A stretch of 64,000 nt of DNA from DB1 sp049323655 (GTDB lineage: Bacteria > Desulfobacterota > Desulfobulbia > Desulfobulbales > SURF-16): the NCBI GenBank assembly GCA_049323655.1, contig JBMONO010000041.1, forward strand, positions 1 to 64,000. Direction: 5' to 3'. The translations under genes and the position numbers were made by a program. Of this stretch, positions 16,522 to 24,457 are shown in pieces (positions within the stretch are counted from its first letter, which is position 1; each line of letters begins with the position of its first letter). The notes below the pieces were generated by a model, which did no database searches, was not told where the DNA came from, and saw only the letters and a list, made by a program, of their open reading frames with translations.

Positions 16522-18076
16522 TACGGCACCAATCAACAGAGGCAAGGCCTATCTGGTCGGCGCCGGTCCCGGTGATCCGGGACTGATTACCGTCCGCGGT
16601 CTGGAGATTCTGAAAAAGGCCGAGGTCGTCATCTATGACTATCTGGCCGGCGACAAGCTGCTCAAACATGTGCCGGCCGATGCGGAGTTTATTTACGCCG
16701 GCAAGCAGGGCGGGGTGACCCACACCCATACCCAGGACGAGATCAATCAGCTGCTGGTCGATCGGGTGCGCGACGGGAAACGAGTGGTGCGTCTCAAGGG
16801 CGGTGACCCCTTTATCTTCGGCCGTGGCGGCGAAGAACTCGAAGAGCTGGTCAAGGCCGGGCTGCCCTTTGAGGCGGTACCCGGCGTTACCTCGGCCTCG
16901 GCGGCGGCGACCTTTGCCGGCGTGCCGATCACCCATCGCCGCTATACCTCGTCGGTGGCCTTTATTACCGGCCATGAGGATCCGAACAAGGAAAGCTCCA
17001 ATATCGCCTGGGACAAGATTTCCACCGGGGTCGGCACCCTGGTTTTCTATATGGGCATCAAGAACCTCGAATCGATCACCGCCAACCTGATGAAACACGG
17101 GCGCGATCCGAAAACGCCGGTGGCGGTGGTGCGCTGGGCCTCACGGCCGAATCAGAAATCGGTGGTCGGCACCCTGGACACCATTGCCGAAATCGTCAGG
17201 ACCAACGATATTAAGCCGCCGGCCCTGACCATTGTCGGCGATGTCGTCAATCTGCGTGATGTCATCAACTGGTATGAGGTGCGACCACTGTTCGGTAAAC
17301 GGATCATCGTCACCCGAACCCGGGAGCAGGCGAGCGATCTTGTCGCCCTGCTGGAGGAAAACGGCGCCAATTGCCTCGAATTTCCCACCATTTCCATCTG
17401 TCCCCCCGATTCCTGGGACGAGGTCGATGCCGCCCTTGCCCGGCTGGGTCAATTTCACTGGCTGGTTTTTACCAGCATCAACGCCATCCATGCCTTTTTC
17501 GGCCGCCTCTATGAAAAGGGTATGGACACTCGCGCCCTTGCCGGTTGTAAGATAGCGGCAGTGGGCAAGGTCACCGACGACTGTCTCCGTACCTATGGTC
17601 TGATCAGCGATCTGGTGCCGGATGAATTCACCGGAGAAGGCCTGGCCGAGGCCTTGGAGAAGCAGGGGGTGGCCGGCTGCGAAATTCTCATTCCCCGGGC
17701 CTTGAAGGCGCGGGAGGTGCTGCCGTCACGTCTCGAAAAGGCCGGGGCCGGGGTGACCATGGTGGCGGTCTATCAGAACAAGCGACCGGAAGGATTGCAT
17801 GAGAAACTGCGGGCGAAACTGGAAAACAAGGACGCCGACATCGTCACCTTTACCAGTTCATCGACGGTGACCAATTTCATCCACATGCTGGGAGTCAAAG
17901 ACCAGGACGAACTGCGGGAGATCATGGGCGGCATCAAAATAGCCGCCATCGGGCCGGTCACCGCCAGAACGGTTGAGGAAAACGGTCTCACCGTGGACAT
18001 TCAGCCCTCCACTTATACCATTCCTGATCTGGTCGATGCCATTGTCAAGGATGCCACTGCCGGGGCAGCGTCATGA
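16502..18076 (+). CDS. cobA-hemD: Fused uroporphyrinogen-III C-methyltransferase / uroporphyrinogen-III synthase
   Basis: About 524 residues. The N-terminal half is SUMT (CobA): YLVGAGPGDPGLITVRG, RLKGGDPFIFGRGGEE and YTSSVAFITGHED. The C-terminal half from about residue 260 (GKRIIVTRTREQASDLV) is a HemD domain ending in DLVDAIVKDA. The protein therefore closes the ring from the HemC product and methylates it to precorrin-2, the branch point towards sirohaem, the alternative haem route and cobalamin. The ATG at 16502 overlaps the end of hemC; the frame stays open some 27 bp further upstream. This fusion order is common in deltaproteobacteria and Firmicutes. Confidence 0.94.
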   Translation: MGKKLTDTAPINRGKAYLVGAGPGDPGLITVRGLEILKKAEVVIYDYLAGDKLLKHVPADAEFIYAGKQGGVTHTHTQDEINQLLVDRVRDGKRVVRLKGGDPFIFGRGGEELEELVKAGLPFEAVPGVTSASAAATFAGVPITHRRYTSSVAFITGHEDPNKESSNIAWDKISTGVGTLVFYMGIKNLESITANLMKHGRDPKTPVAVVRWASRPNQKSVVGTLDTIAEIVRTNDIKPPALTIVGDVVNLRDVINWYEVRPLFGKRIIVTRTREQASDLVALLEENGANCLEFPTISICPPDSWDEVDAALARLGQFHWLVFTSINAIHAFFGRLYEKGMDTRALAGCKIAAVGKVTDDCLRTYGLISDLVPDEFTGEGLAEALEKQGVAGCEILIPRALKAREVLPSRLEKAGAGVTMVAVYQNKRPEGLHEKLRAKLENKDADIVTFTSSSTVTNFIHMLGVKDQDELREIMGGIKIAAIGPVTARTVEENGLTVDIQPSTYTIPDLVDAIVKDATAGAAS

Positions 18077-18107
18077 CCAGCCGGGACGCGCTCTCTCGTG
18101 TATGATT

Positions 18108-18184
18108 GTCGGAATCGTAATTAACCGACGATTCCGACGGGTCGTATTTTGTAACGCTTTGTTTTTGCTTTCACGCCCGCCGTG
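18108..18184 (-). repeat. Diverged, reversed copy of the 101-bp repeat family seen at 54799-55007
   Basis: GTCGGAATCGT...ACGATTCCGAC (perfect 11-bp inverted repeat, 18108-18138) is followed by GGG-CGTATTTTGTA and CGCCCGCCGTG in the same order and spacing as the reverse complement of the two tandem units near 54900. The outer GATGG end is missing, so this is a truncated or decayed copy. Confidence 0.7.
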
Positions 18185-18223
18185 TTGAGGGGAGGTTGGT
18201 GCCCCCCATATTGATTGACTGCT

Positions 18224-18264
18224 GTGCCGGACTGGTTGGCCGCACGCCCAGACCGGTCCGGCAC
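18224..18264. repeat. Inverted repeat (12 of 13 pairs) downstream of cobA-hemD
   Basis: GTGCCGGACTGGT pairs with ACCGGTCCGGCAC across a 15-bp loop. No U-tract follows, so it is a weak terminator candidate or a decayed repeat. The rest of 18077-18505 shows no gene. Confidence 0.4.
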
Positions 18265-18505
18265 AATTCCTTCTGGTTCGGTTTTCTTCGCCCTCTCTTC
18301 CTCCCTTTCCTTTTTACTGTTTTTTTTACTTTTTCAGGCATTTCCTTGCTCTCGTCGCAGAAAGGGTGGTACATAACAGAAAAAGGCGGCAAAGGATGGC
18401 CGCTGCCCAGCTCTCCGTTTTGTTCGATCGGGTTCGCCTAAGCTGATGGGCTTGGGCATTATTGTTGCTTAATTTCTTGGATGCCGTGTCTGGCAGGAAG
18501 CAATA

Positions 18506-19603
18506 ATGAAGAAGATACTGATTGTTGACAATAACAAGGTGATCCTGCGGCTGCTTTCCACCTTTCTCCGGCAGCAGGGTTATCTGGTGGCCAGCGCCGA
18601 GGACGGTCTCGCCGCCCTTGAACAGCTTGAATCCTTTCAACCGGACGTCATGCTGGTTGATTTGGTCATGCCTCGTATCAGTGGCGAAAAACTCTGCCGC
18701 ATCGTCCGCCGGATGCCTGAGTATCACTCCTTGTTCATTGTTATCATCTCCGCCATTGCGGCCGAGGAAAAGATTGATTTTCCCGCCATCGGCGCCGACG
18801 CCTGCATCGCCAAGGGACCGGCCAGGCAGATGGAGGAAAATCTTTCCACGGTGCTTGAATTTTTTTTCAATGACAGGAAGGAGGAACTGGGAAACAGGAT
18901 CTTTGGTGAGGAAAGTCTCTTTGAAAGACAGATCACCAAGGAGCTGCTGGCCAGTAAAAAGCATCTTGAAATCGCCATGAATAACCTTGCCGAGGGGCTT
19001 CTTGAGCTGCTTGCCGACGGTAGTGTTATCTTTGTCAATCCGACGGCGCTCAAATTTTTTCAATGTTCGGAAGAAAAGTTTCTCGGCCTCCGGTTTGTTG
19101 ATTTTTTCCAGGGAAAGGAAAAAAATCGCATCAGTGCCATTCTCGCCATGCTGGATACCGAAGTGGTGGAAATCGGTGAGGCTGACCCCCTTTTTCTCCA
19201 TGGCAGATTCCTGTTACTGAAGTTTGTCCCTTTTTTTGATCGGGGCGAAAAATACGTCATTGTTATGGTGCACGATGACACGAGCAGGCGGCAGGCGGAA
19301 CTCGATCTGCTCAGTCACAAGGAATATCTCGAGGATATGGTGCGGGAGCGAACCGCCACCCTGGAGGAGCTCAACATCGAGCTGGAGGAGGCGCTCTCGA
19401 GGGTAAAGACCCTGAGCGGACTTTTGCCCATCTGCGCCAGCTGTAAGAAAATCCGTGATGACAGGGGCTACTGGAACCAGATCGAGGAGTTCATTCGTGA
19501 CCACTCCTTTGCCCAATTCAGTCACGGGATCTGTCCGGAATGTGTGAAAAAACTCTATCCGGAACTGGATATCTTCGGGGATGAAGACGAAGTGCAAAGG
19601 TAA
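18506..19603 (+). CDS. Response regulator with PAS domain and C-terminal Cys-pair module
   Basis: A 365-residue protein. Residues 1-120 are a receiver with phospho-Asp D52 in LVDLVMPR; the usual acidic pair is D8-N9 here. Then comes a PAS segment (LLELLADGSVIFVNPTA), a coiled coil (MVRERTATLEELNIELEEAL) and a C-terminal module with C310/C313 and C343/C346 (LPICASCKKIRDD...HGICPECVKK). There is no kinase, DNA-binding or cyclase domain. The Cys module probably binds zinc or a metal and may be the output or sensor part; its function is unknown to me. The protein at 58803-59396 carries the same module. ATG 18506 follows AGGAAG. Confidence 0.85.
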   Translation: MKKILIVDNNKVILRLLSTFLRQQGYLVASAEDGLAALEQLESFQPDVMLVDLVMPRISGEKLCRIVRRMPEYHSLFIVIISAIAAEEKIDFPAIGADACIAKGPARQMEENLSTVLEFFFNDRKEELGNRIFGEESLFERQITKELLASKKHLEIAMNNLAEGLLELLADGSVIFVNPTALKFFQCSEEKFLGLRFVDFFQGKEKNRISAILAMLDTEVVEIGEADPLFLHGRFLLLKFVPFFDRGEKYVIVMVHDDTSRRQAELDLLSHKEYLEDMVRERTATLEELNIELEEALSRVKTLSGLLPICASCKKIRDDRGYWNQIEEFIRDHSFAQFSHGICPECVKKLYPELDIFGDEDEVQR

Positions 19604-19722
19604 AAAATTTCTGGCACCGCCCGCCGGATGTGTTACGATGAAATCACTTTCAGGCTGAAGCCGGTTGGGAAGTTTTTCGTAACTATCCGGAAAATCGGCC
19701 TTTTGCGAGACCAATCAAAGGT

Positions 19723-19855
19723 GATGGAGTCGTAAAAACTGAAAATTAACCACAGAGACCGCAGAGCGCACAGAGATAACTAATTATAATTAAAGATTTT
19801 TTCTCTGCGTTCTCTGTGCGCTCTGTGGTGAAAAAAGACTTTTTACGGGTTTGTC
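19723..19855 (+). mobile_element. MITE-like element, family 1, copy 1
   Basis: A 133-bp element from GATGGAGTCGTAAAAAC to ACGGGTTTGTC with internal ACCACAGAG...CTCTGTGGT arms. It is flanked by exact direct repeats AAAGGT at 19717-19722 and 19856-19861, the mark of a target-site duplication. The duplicated bases include a Shine-Dalgarno-like AAAGGTGA, so the downstream lipoprotein gene keeps a ribosome site. No coding capacity. Confidence 0.85.
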
Positions 19856-19868
19856 AAAGGTGACGGTC

Positions 19869-20621
19869 ATGAAGAAGAAAAAAGCCTCCCTGTCCCTGTT
19901 TTTTGTCCTTTTTGTCCTGTTGTTCTTCACCTCCTGTACCTATAAGGAACGTGTCCAGCCCATCACCCTGCCGGCTGGACTGGATAATTCCATTGTGGTC
20001 CACGGCGTCTGGATCGCGGCGGATGCCTATGCCGATCCTGGCCGCGCCAGGGATGCCTTCGGGTTTGACATCAGAGCGGCCGGACTGCTGCCGGTGCAGG
20101 TCGTGCTTCAGAACGACGGCAATCGTTCCGTCACCGTACTGCCGGAGCAGACCTTTCTGATCGATGCGCATAATCAGGCCTGGCCGGTTAATACTTTGGA
20201 GAGAACCTACCGGCGGGTGGAAGACTACACCGAGGTGGGAGAGACGGTTGCCGGCGCCGGTAAGCCTGCCCTGCTGATGGGCGCGGCCGGCGCCATCGCT
20301 GGGCTGGCCATCGGCATTGTTACCGGGGAAAATGTCGGCGAAGCGATGGGCAAAGGGGCGGCGATTGGCGCTGCGGTGGGGGCGGTATCCGGCGGAGCGG
20401 GGGCCTATCAGGACGCCAGGGTGACGATCCGGCAGGATCTGTCGCGTAAGGCACTGCACAACCGGGCGGTGCTGCCGAATCAGATCGGTTACGGCATGCT
20501 TTTTTTTCCGGGTTTTGCCGAAGAGGCACAGGACGCCACCCAGCTGCGTCTGACCCTGTCGTTTGACGGCGTGACGGAATCGGTGACGCTTTTTCTGCCA
20601 CCGCCATCGACAAAGCCGTGA
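19869..20621 (+). CDS. Putative lipoprotein with glycine-zipper segment
   Basis: A 250-residue protein with a lipoprotein signal peptide (basic KKKK, a hydrophobic stretch, lipobox FTSC with the acylated Cys near residue 24). The middle portion GAAGAIAGLAIGIVTGENVG...GAAIGAAVGAVSGGAGAY is a glycine zipper that may insert in a membrane. The rest shows no motif I recognise (a beta-rich domain is possible). ATG 19869 is chosen because AAAGGTGA lies upstream; this site comes from the duplicated target of the repeat element ending at 19855. It converges with nadC. Confidence 0.75.
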   Translation: MKKKKASLSLFFVLFVLLFFTSCTYKERVQPITLPAGLDNSIVVHGVWIAADAYADPGRARDAFGFDIRAAGLLPVQVVLQNDGNRSVTVLPEQTFLIDAHNQAWPVNTLERTYRRVEDYTEVGETVAGAGKPALLMGAAGAIAGLAIGIVTGENVGEAMGKGAAIGAAVGAVSGGAGAYQDARVTIRQDLSRKALHNRAVLPNQIGYGMLFFPGFAEEAQDATQLRLTLSFDGVTESVTLFLPPPSTKP

Positions 20622-20630
20622 GCGGGTCGG

Positions 20631-21467
20631 TTATCCGGCGATCATTTCCATGCTGATATCGCAGGCCGGGGCGGAATGGGTCAGGGCGCCGATGGAGATG
20701 AGATTGACCCCTGCCTCTGCCACCACCCGGACATTGTCGAGGGTGACGCCGCCGGAGGCCTCGACCAGGGCCCGACCGTTGACCAGACGCACTGCCTGGC
20801 GCATCAGTTCCGGGGCCATATTGTCCAGCATGATGATGTCAACACCTGCTGCCAGACACTCCTCAACCTGGCCCAGAGTTTCTGTTTCGACCTCGATTTT
20901 CATGGTATGCGCGATTTTTCCCCGGACCAGTTCCACCGCCCTGGTGATGGAGCCGCAGGCGGCGATGTGATTGTCCTTGATAAGAATGCCGTCGGACAGG
21001 CTGAAACGGTGATTGTGACCGCCGCCGACCCGCACCGCATACTTTTCCAGCAGGCGCAGGCCCGGCGTCGTTTTGCGGGTGTCCACGATCTTCACCGGTA
21101 ATGGCGCAATTTTATTGACAAAGGCGCGGGTCAGGGTGGCAATGCCGCAGAGGCGCTGGGTCAGGTTGAGGGCGACCCGCTCTGCCCGCAGCATGTCGAG
21201 GAGCGGACCGCGGGCGGTAAAAATGACGTCGCCGGGTCGGGTCAGTGTGCCGTCCGTGGCAGCGGTCCAGGCGATGGCCGGATTACAGAGGGAAAAGACC
21301 TCGCCCGCCACCCGACCGAGTCCCGCACAGCAGAATGATCCCCTGGCGATAAACGAGGCGGCGCCGGTCTGCTCGTCACTGAAGATTGCTTCACTGGTCA
21401 GGTCGCCGGCCGGAGCATCCTCGGCCAGAAAGCGACGCAGGGCTTCAGACAGCAACAGTCTGTTCAT
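20631..21467 (-). CDS. nadC: Nicotinate-nucleotide pyrophosphorylase (carboxylating)
   Basis: A 278-residue quinolinate phosphoribosyltransferase. Substrate-binding segments VDTRKTTPGLRLLEKYAV and GGGHNHRFSLSDGILIKDNH are conserved, as are the C-terminal IMLDNM and EASGGV blocks. It makes nicotinate mononucleotide from quinolinate and PRPP in de novo NAD synthesis. ATG 21467 with AGAAAGG upstream is preferred to a TTG 18 bp earlier. The gene stands without nadA or nadB nearby; it follows a glycine-zipper lipoprotein gene in the same direction. Confidence 0.95.
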   Translation of the reverse strand: MNRLLLSEALRRFLAEDAPAGDLTSEAIFSDEQTGAASFIARGSFCCAGLGRVAGEVFSLCNPAIAWTAATDGTLTRPGDVIFTARGPLLDMLRAERVALNLTQRLCGIATLTRAFVNKIAPLPVKIVDTRKTTPGLRLLEKYAVRVGGGHNHRFSLSDGILIKDNHIAACGSITRAVELVRGKIAHTMKIEVETETLGQVEECLAAGVDIIMLDNMAPELMRQAVRLVNGRALVEASGGVTLDNVRVVAEAGVNLISIGALTHSAPACDISMEMIAG

Positions 21468-21504
21468 CGCCTTTCTCGTCGACAAGCTGACGCCGCATCA
21501 GGTT

Positions 21505-21942
21505 TCATTGCTGCGCCACCCAGTTACCATACTGGTCACGGCAGGCGGTCTGCCGGATCTTTTCCGGCCTGCCGTCGATGGTGGCGAGGATCTCCGCCTC
21601 GCGGCAGTCCTGCTGATAGCTGTTCTGGTAGGTGTGCTGGGGGGTGACCGCGTAGCTGTTGCCGTTGTTCGGATTGACCCACTGTGAGGTGCGTCCGTCC
21701 GGCACGGTTTCATAAGCGGCATTGATGCGGGCCTGGTCCGCCTTGTCCATCTCGTTGCCCACCGCATAGCCGAGCAGCAGACCGACCGCCGCGCCGATCA
21801 GAGTGGCCTCGGTGCTGCGACCGATGGCCTGACCGGCGATGGCGCCCGCCGCTGCACCGGTGCCGGCGCCGGTCTGGGCCTTGGTGGCGCAGGAGGAGAC
21901 GAGGGCGGCGAGAAGAAGGAGAACGATGGTGTTACGAATCAT
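21505..21942 (-). CDS. Glycine-zipper outer-membrane lipoprotein
   Basis: A 145-residue lipoprotein: signal MIRNTIVLLLLAALVSSC with the lipobox ending VSSC, then a glycine zipper (GAGTGAAAGAIAGQAIG, GAAVGLLLGYAVGNEMDKAD) and a C-terminal domain of the surface-antigen type (NSYQQDCREAEILATIDGRPEK...QTACRDQYGNWV) with two Cys likely forming a disulphide. Related proteins are 17-kDa-antigen and SlyB-like envelope proteins of unclear function. The start is ATG 21942; TTATTATGAGGTATTTTA upstream gives a GAGG ribosome site. Confidence 0.85.
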   Translation of the reverse strand: MIRNTIVLLLLAALVSSCATKAQTGAGTGAAAGAIAGQAIGRSTEATLIGAAVGLLLGYAVGNEMDKADQARINAAYETVPDGRTSQWVNPNNGNSYAVTPQHTYQNSYQQDCREAEILATIDGRPEKIRQTACRDQYGNWVAQQ

Positions 21943-22114
21943 TAAAATACCTCATAATAATAAAGGGAGAGCGAATGCTCAGGGGGGGGGCCGGTTTCGG
22001 ATGACTTTTTCTTAAACGCGAGCTGCTTTTTTGTCAAGACGTAATGAAAATACTCCAATGATATCCGTTTTTTGGCTGGCAAGCCTGCTGAAAAAAATGC
22101 TAGAGTGAAATCAT

Positions 22115-22247
22115 GATGGCGTCGCAAAACTGAAAATTAACCACAGAGACCACAGAGCACACAGAGAGAACTGATTGTAATTAAAGATGTTTTCTCTACG
22201 CCCTCTGTGCGCTCTGTGGCGAAAAAAAGATTTTTTACGGGTTTGTC
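22115..22247 (+). mobile_element. MITE-like element, family 1, copy 2
   Basis: 133 bp, GATGGCGTCGCAAAAC to ACGGGTTTGTC with the ACCACAGAG/CTCTGTGG arms. Flanking bases AATCAT and GAGCAT match only at the last three positions, so its direct repeat has decayed or never existed. Its right end faces the phasin gene 122 bp away. The remaining part of 21943-22369 shows no gene. Confidence 0.8.
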
Positions 22248-22369
22248 GAGCATCGTTACCCACAATGACATTCCGGGATGCGCAATGTTCACGGAAATTC
22301 ATAAAAAAACCACATCAGGCCGGATAAAGAGGCTGCTCCGGCGCAACCTCATCCGTAGGAGGGGTGTTC

Positions 22370-22675
22370 ATGATCGAGCTGATTAAAAAGGCGTTTTACA
22401 CCGGACTCGGCGCCGCTGAACTGACCAGGGAAAAGATCGAAGAGCTGGCCCGGGAGCTTGCCGACAAGGGTAAGCTGTCGGAGAGCGAGGTGAAAAAGTT
22501 TGTTGACGAGATGCTGGGTAAATCACAGGAACGTAAGGATCAGCTGAAAAAACAGCTGGAGCGGGTGACCGAGGATGTGCTGAAGAAGATGAATCTGGCC
22601 AGTCGCGACGACCTCGACGCCCTGGAAAAACGGCTAAGCGAAAAAATCGATACGTTGTCCGGTAAGCAATCCTGA
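22370..22675 (+). CDS. Phasin-like coiled-coil protein
   Basis: A 101-residue, highly charged, helical protein (MIELIKKAFYTGLGAAELTR..., then KVKKFVDEML-like heptads and a C-terminal EALEKRLSEKID-like segment) resembling PhaF/phasin-family small proteins that coat granules or act as stress scaffolds. There is no signal peptide or membrane segment. AGGAGGGG lies six bases before ATG 22370. The stop is seven bases before ubiB; this phasin-UbiB pairing recurs in deltaproteobacteria, from memory, and suggests a shared membrane-lipid or quinone context. Confidence 0.75.
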   Translation: MIELIKKAFYTGLGAAELTREKIEELARELADKGKLSESEVKKFVDEMLGKSQERKDQLKKQLERVTEDVLKKMNLASRDDLDALEKRLSEKIDTLSGKQS

Positions 22676-22682
22676 CGCATCC

Positions 22683-24380
22683 ATGCTCAATATTCGCAAG
22701 ATCGGCACCATCGGTCACACCTACCGTAATCTTGGTCGGTACCGGCAGATCCTCGGGGTGCTGTTCAGCTACGGATTCGGCGAGTTTGTCGACACCCTGA
22801 AGATCGAGCAGTATCTTGAAGTAAGCCTCGCCAAGCTGCTGAAAAAGGAGCCGCGGTACACCGGTAAGCTGTCCCGGCCGGAGCGGGTGCGCCGTGTCCT
22901 CGAGGAGCTCGGTCCAACCTTTATCAAGCTCGGCCAGATCCTTTCGACCCGTCCGGATCTCATCCCTTATGATTTTATTAAGGAGCTGGCCAGGTTACAG
23001 GATAAGGTTCCTTCCTTTTCCTATGGCGAGGTGTGTCAGGTGCTTGCCGCCGAACTGGGCGGCCCGCCGGAATCCTTTTTTCAGGAGTTTGAGCGGCAGC
23101 CCTGCGCTGCCGCCTCTATCGGCCAGGTGCACCGGGCGCGTTTGTTTACCGGCGAGGAGGTGGTGGTCAAGGTGCAGCGCCCCGGTATCCGCGAGATCAT
23201 TGAAACCGATCTGGAAATCATGCTCCATCTTGCCTCCCTGATGGAGCGTCATCTCGCCGAATTTGAGGTCCAGCAGCCGACCCGCATCGTTGCGGTCTTT
23301 GCCCGGACCATTGAAAAGGAGATCAACTATCAGCTTGAAGCGAACAGTATTGAGCGTTTCACCCGTCAGTTTCTGACCGATCCCACCGTCTATGTGCCCA
23401 GGGTCTACCGGCGTCTCAGCACGAAGAAGATCATTACCATGGAGTATGTTCATGGGATCAAGGCCTCGGAGATCGATACCCTGCGGCAGCAGTCGTATGA
23501 TCTCAAGCTGCTTGCCGCCCGCGGTTCCCTGTTCATCATGAATCAGATCTTTGTCCACGGCTTTTTCCATGCCGATCCGCATCCCGGCAACATCTTCATC
23601 CTGCCGGATAATATTATCTGTTTTCTCGATTTCGGCATGATGGGCCGTATCTCAACCAAGGAGCGCGAGGATTTCGCTGATCTCGTCATCCAGGTGGCCC
23701 GTCGCAATGAAAAGAAAACGGTGGATGCCGTGCTGCGCATCACCGTGCCGCGGGAGCCGCCGGACCGGGCCTGCCTCGAAAACGACATCGCCGAACTCAT
23801 CGATCGGCATGTCGGTCTGCCTTTGAAAGAACTCGAAGTCGGTCTTGTCATGCAGCAGCTGCTTGAGCTGGTTTTTCGGCATAAGCTGGTTCTTAAGCCA
23901 AACTTCTATCTGCTGGTCAAGGCAACAGGCACCATTGAGAGTCTTGGCCGCGCCCTTGATCCGGATTTCAATATCGTCGCCCATGCCGAACCCTTTATTG
24001 CCAGGATCCGGCTGGAACGGTTCCGGCCGCAGCGCCTTCTTGACGAGATCATGGATTCGGGAAGCGAACTGGTGCTGCTGCTGCGTGAAGTTCCCGCCGG
24101 ACTGCGCGATGTCCTGTCTCTGATCAGGCAAGGCCGGATCAAGATAGAGTTCGAGCATCACGGCCTGGAAGGTCTGTATACCCATATTGAACGGGCCAGC
24201 AACCGCATCGCCTTTGCCATTGTCCTGGCGGCCCAGATTGTCGGCTCCTCGCTCATTGTTCTTGCCGATTTGCCGCCTCGGTGGAAGGGGATTCCGGTGA
24301 TCGGTCTGGCCGGCTTTCTTCTCGCCGGCGTCATGGGGTTCTGGTTGCTCATTTCCATGCTGCGCCACGGCAGGATGTGA
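22683..24380 (+). CDS. ubiB: ABC1/UbiB-family atypical kinase
   Basis: A 565-residue UbiB/AarF protein. The family KxGQ motif is present as FIKLGQILSTRPDLIP, along with the AAASIGQVHRA loop, the ATP-site lysine VVVKVQRPG, the catalytic-loop FFHADPHPGNIFI and the metal-binding FLDFGMMGR. Two predicted membrane helices end the protein (VLAAQIVGSSLIVLADL; GLAGFLLAGVMGFWLLIS). UbiB proteins are ATPases that assist quinone biosynthesis or extraction of lipid precursors at the membrane. It follows the phasin gene closely, likely in one operon. Confidence 0.93.
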   Translation: MLNIRKIGTIGHTYRNLGRYRQILGVLFSYGFGEFVDTLKIEQYLEVSLAKLLKKEPRYTGKLSRPERVRRVLEELGPTFIKLGQILSTRPDLIPYDFIKELARLQDKVPSFSYGEVCQVLAAELGGPPESFFQEFERQPCAAASIGQVHRARLFTGEEVVVKVQRPGIREIIETDLEIMLHLASLMERHLAEFEVQQPTRIVAVFARTIEKEINYQLEANSIERFTRQFLTDPTVYVPRVYRRLSTKKIITMEYVHGIKASEIDTLRQQSYDLKLLAARGSLFIMNQIFVHGFFHADPHPGNIFILPDNIICFLDFGMMGRISTKEREDFADLVIQVARRNEKKTVDAVLRITVPREPPDRACLENDIAELIDRHVGLPLKELEVGLVMQQLLELVFRHKLVLKPNFYLLVKATGTIESLGRALDPDFNIVAHAEPFIARIRLERFRPQRLLDEIMDSGSELVLLLREVPAGLRDVLSLIRQGRIKIEFEHHGLEGLYTHIERASNRIAFAIVLAAQIVGSSLIVLADLPPRWKGIPVIGLAGFLLAGVMGFWLLISMLRHGRM

Positions 24381-24457
24381 TTGAGATTTACGAAGAATAA
24401 CCGGCGCGCTGCTCTGATGGCAGCGGCCATAACACGATAGGAGAGTAAAGGAAAGAC

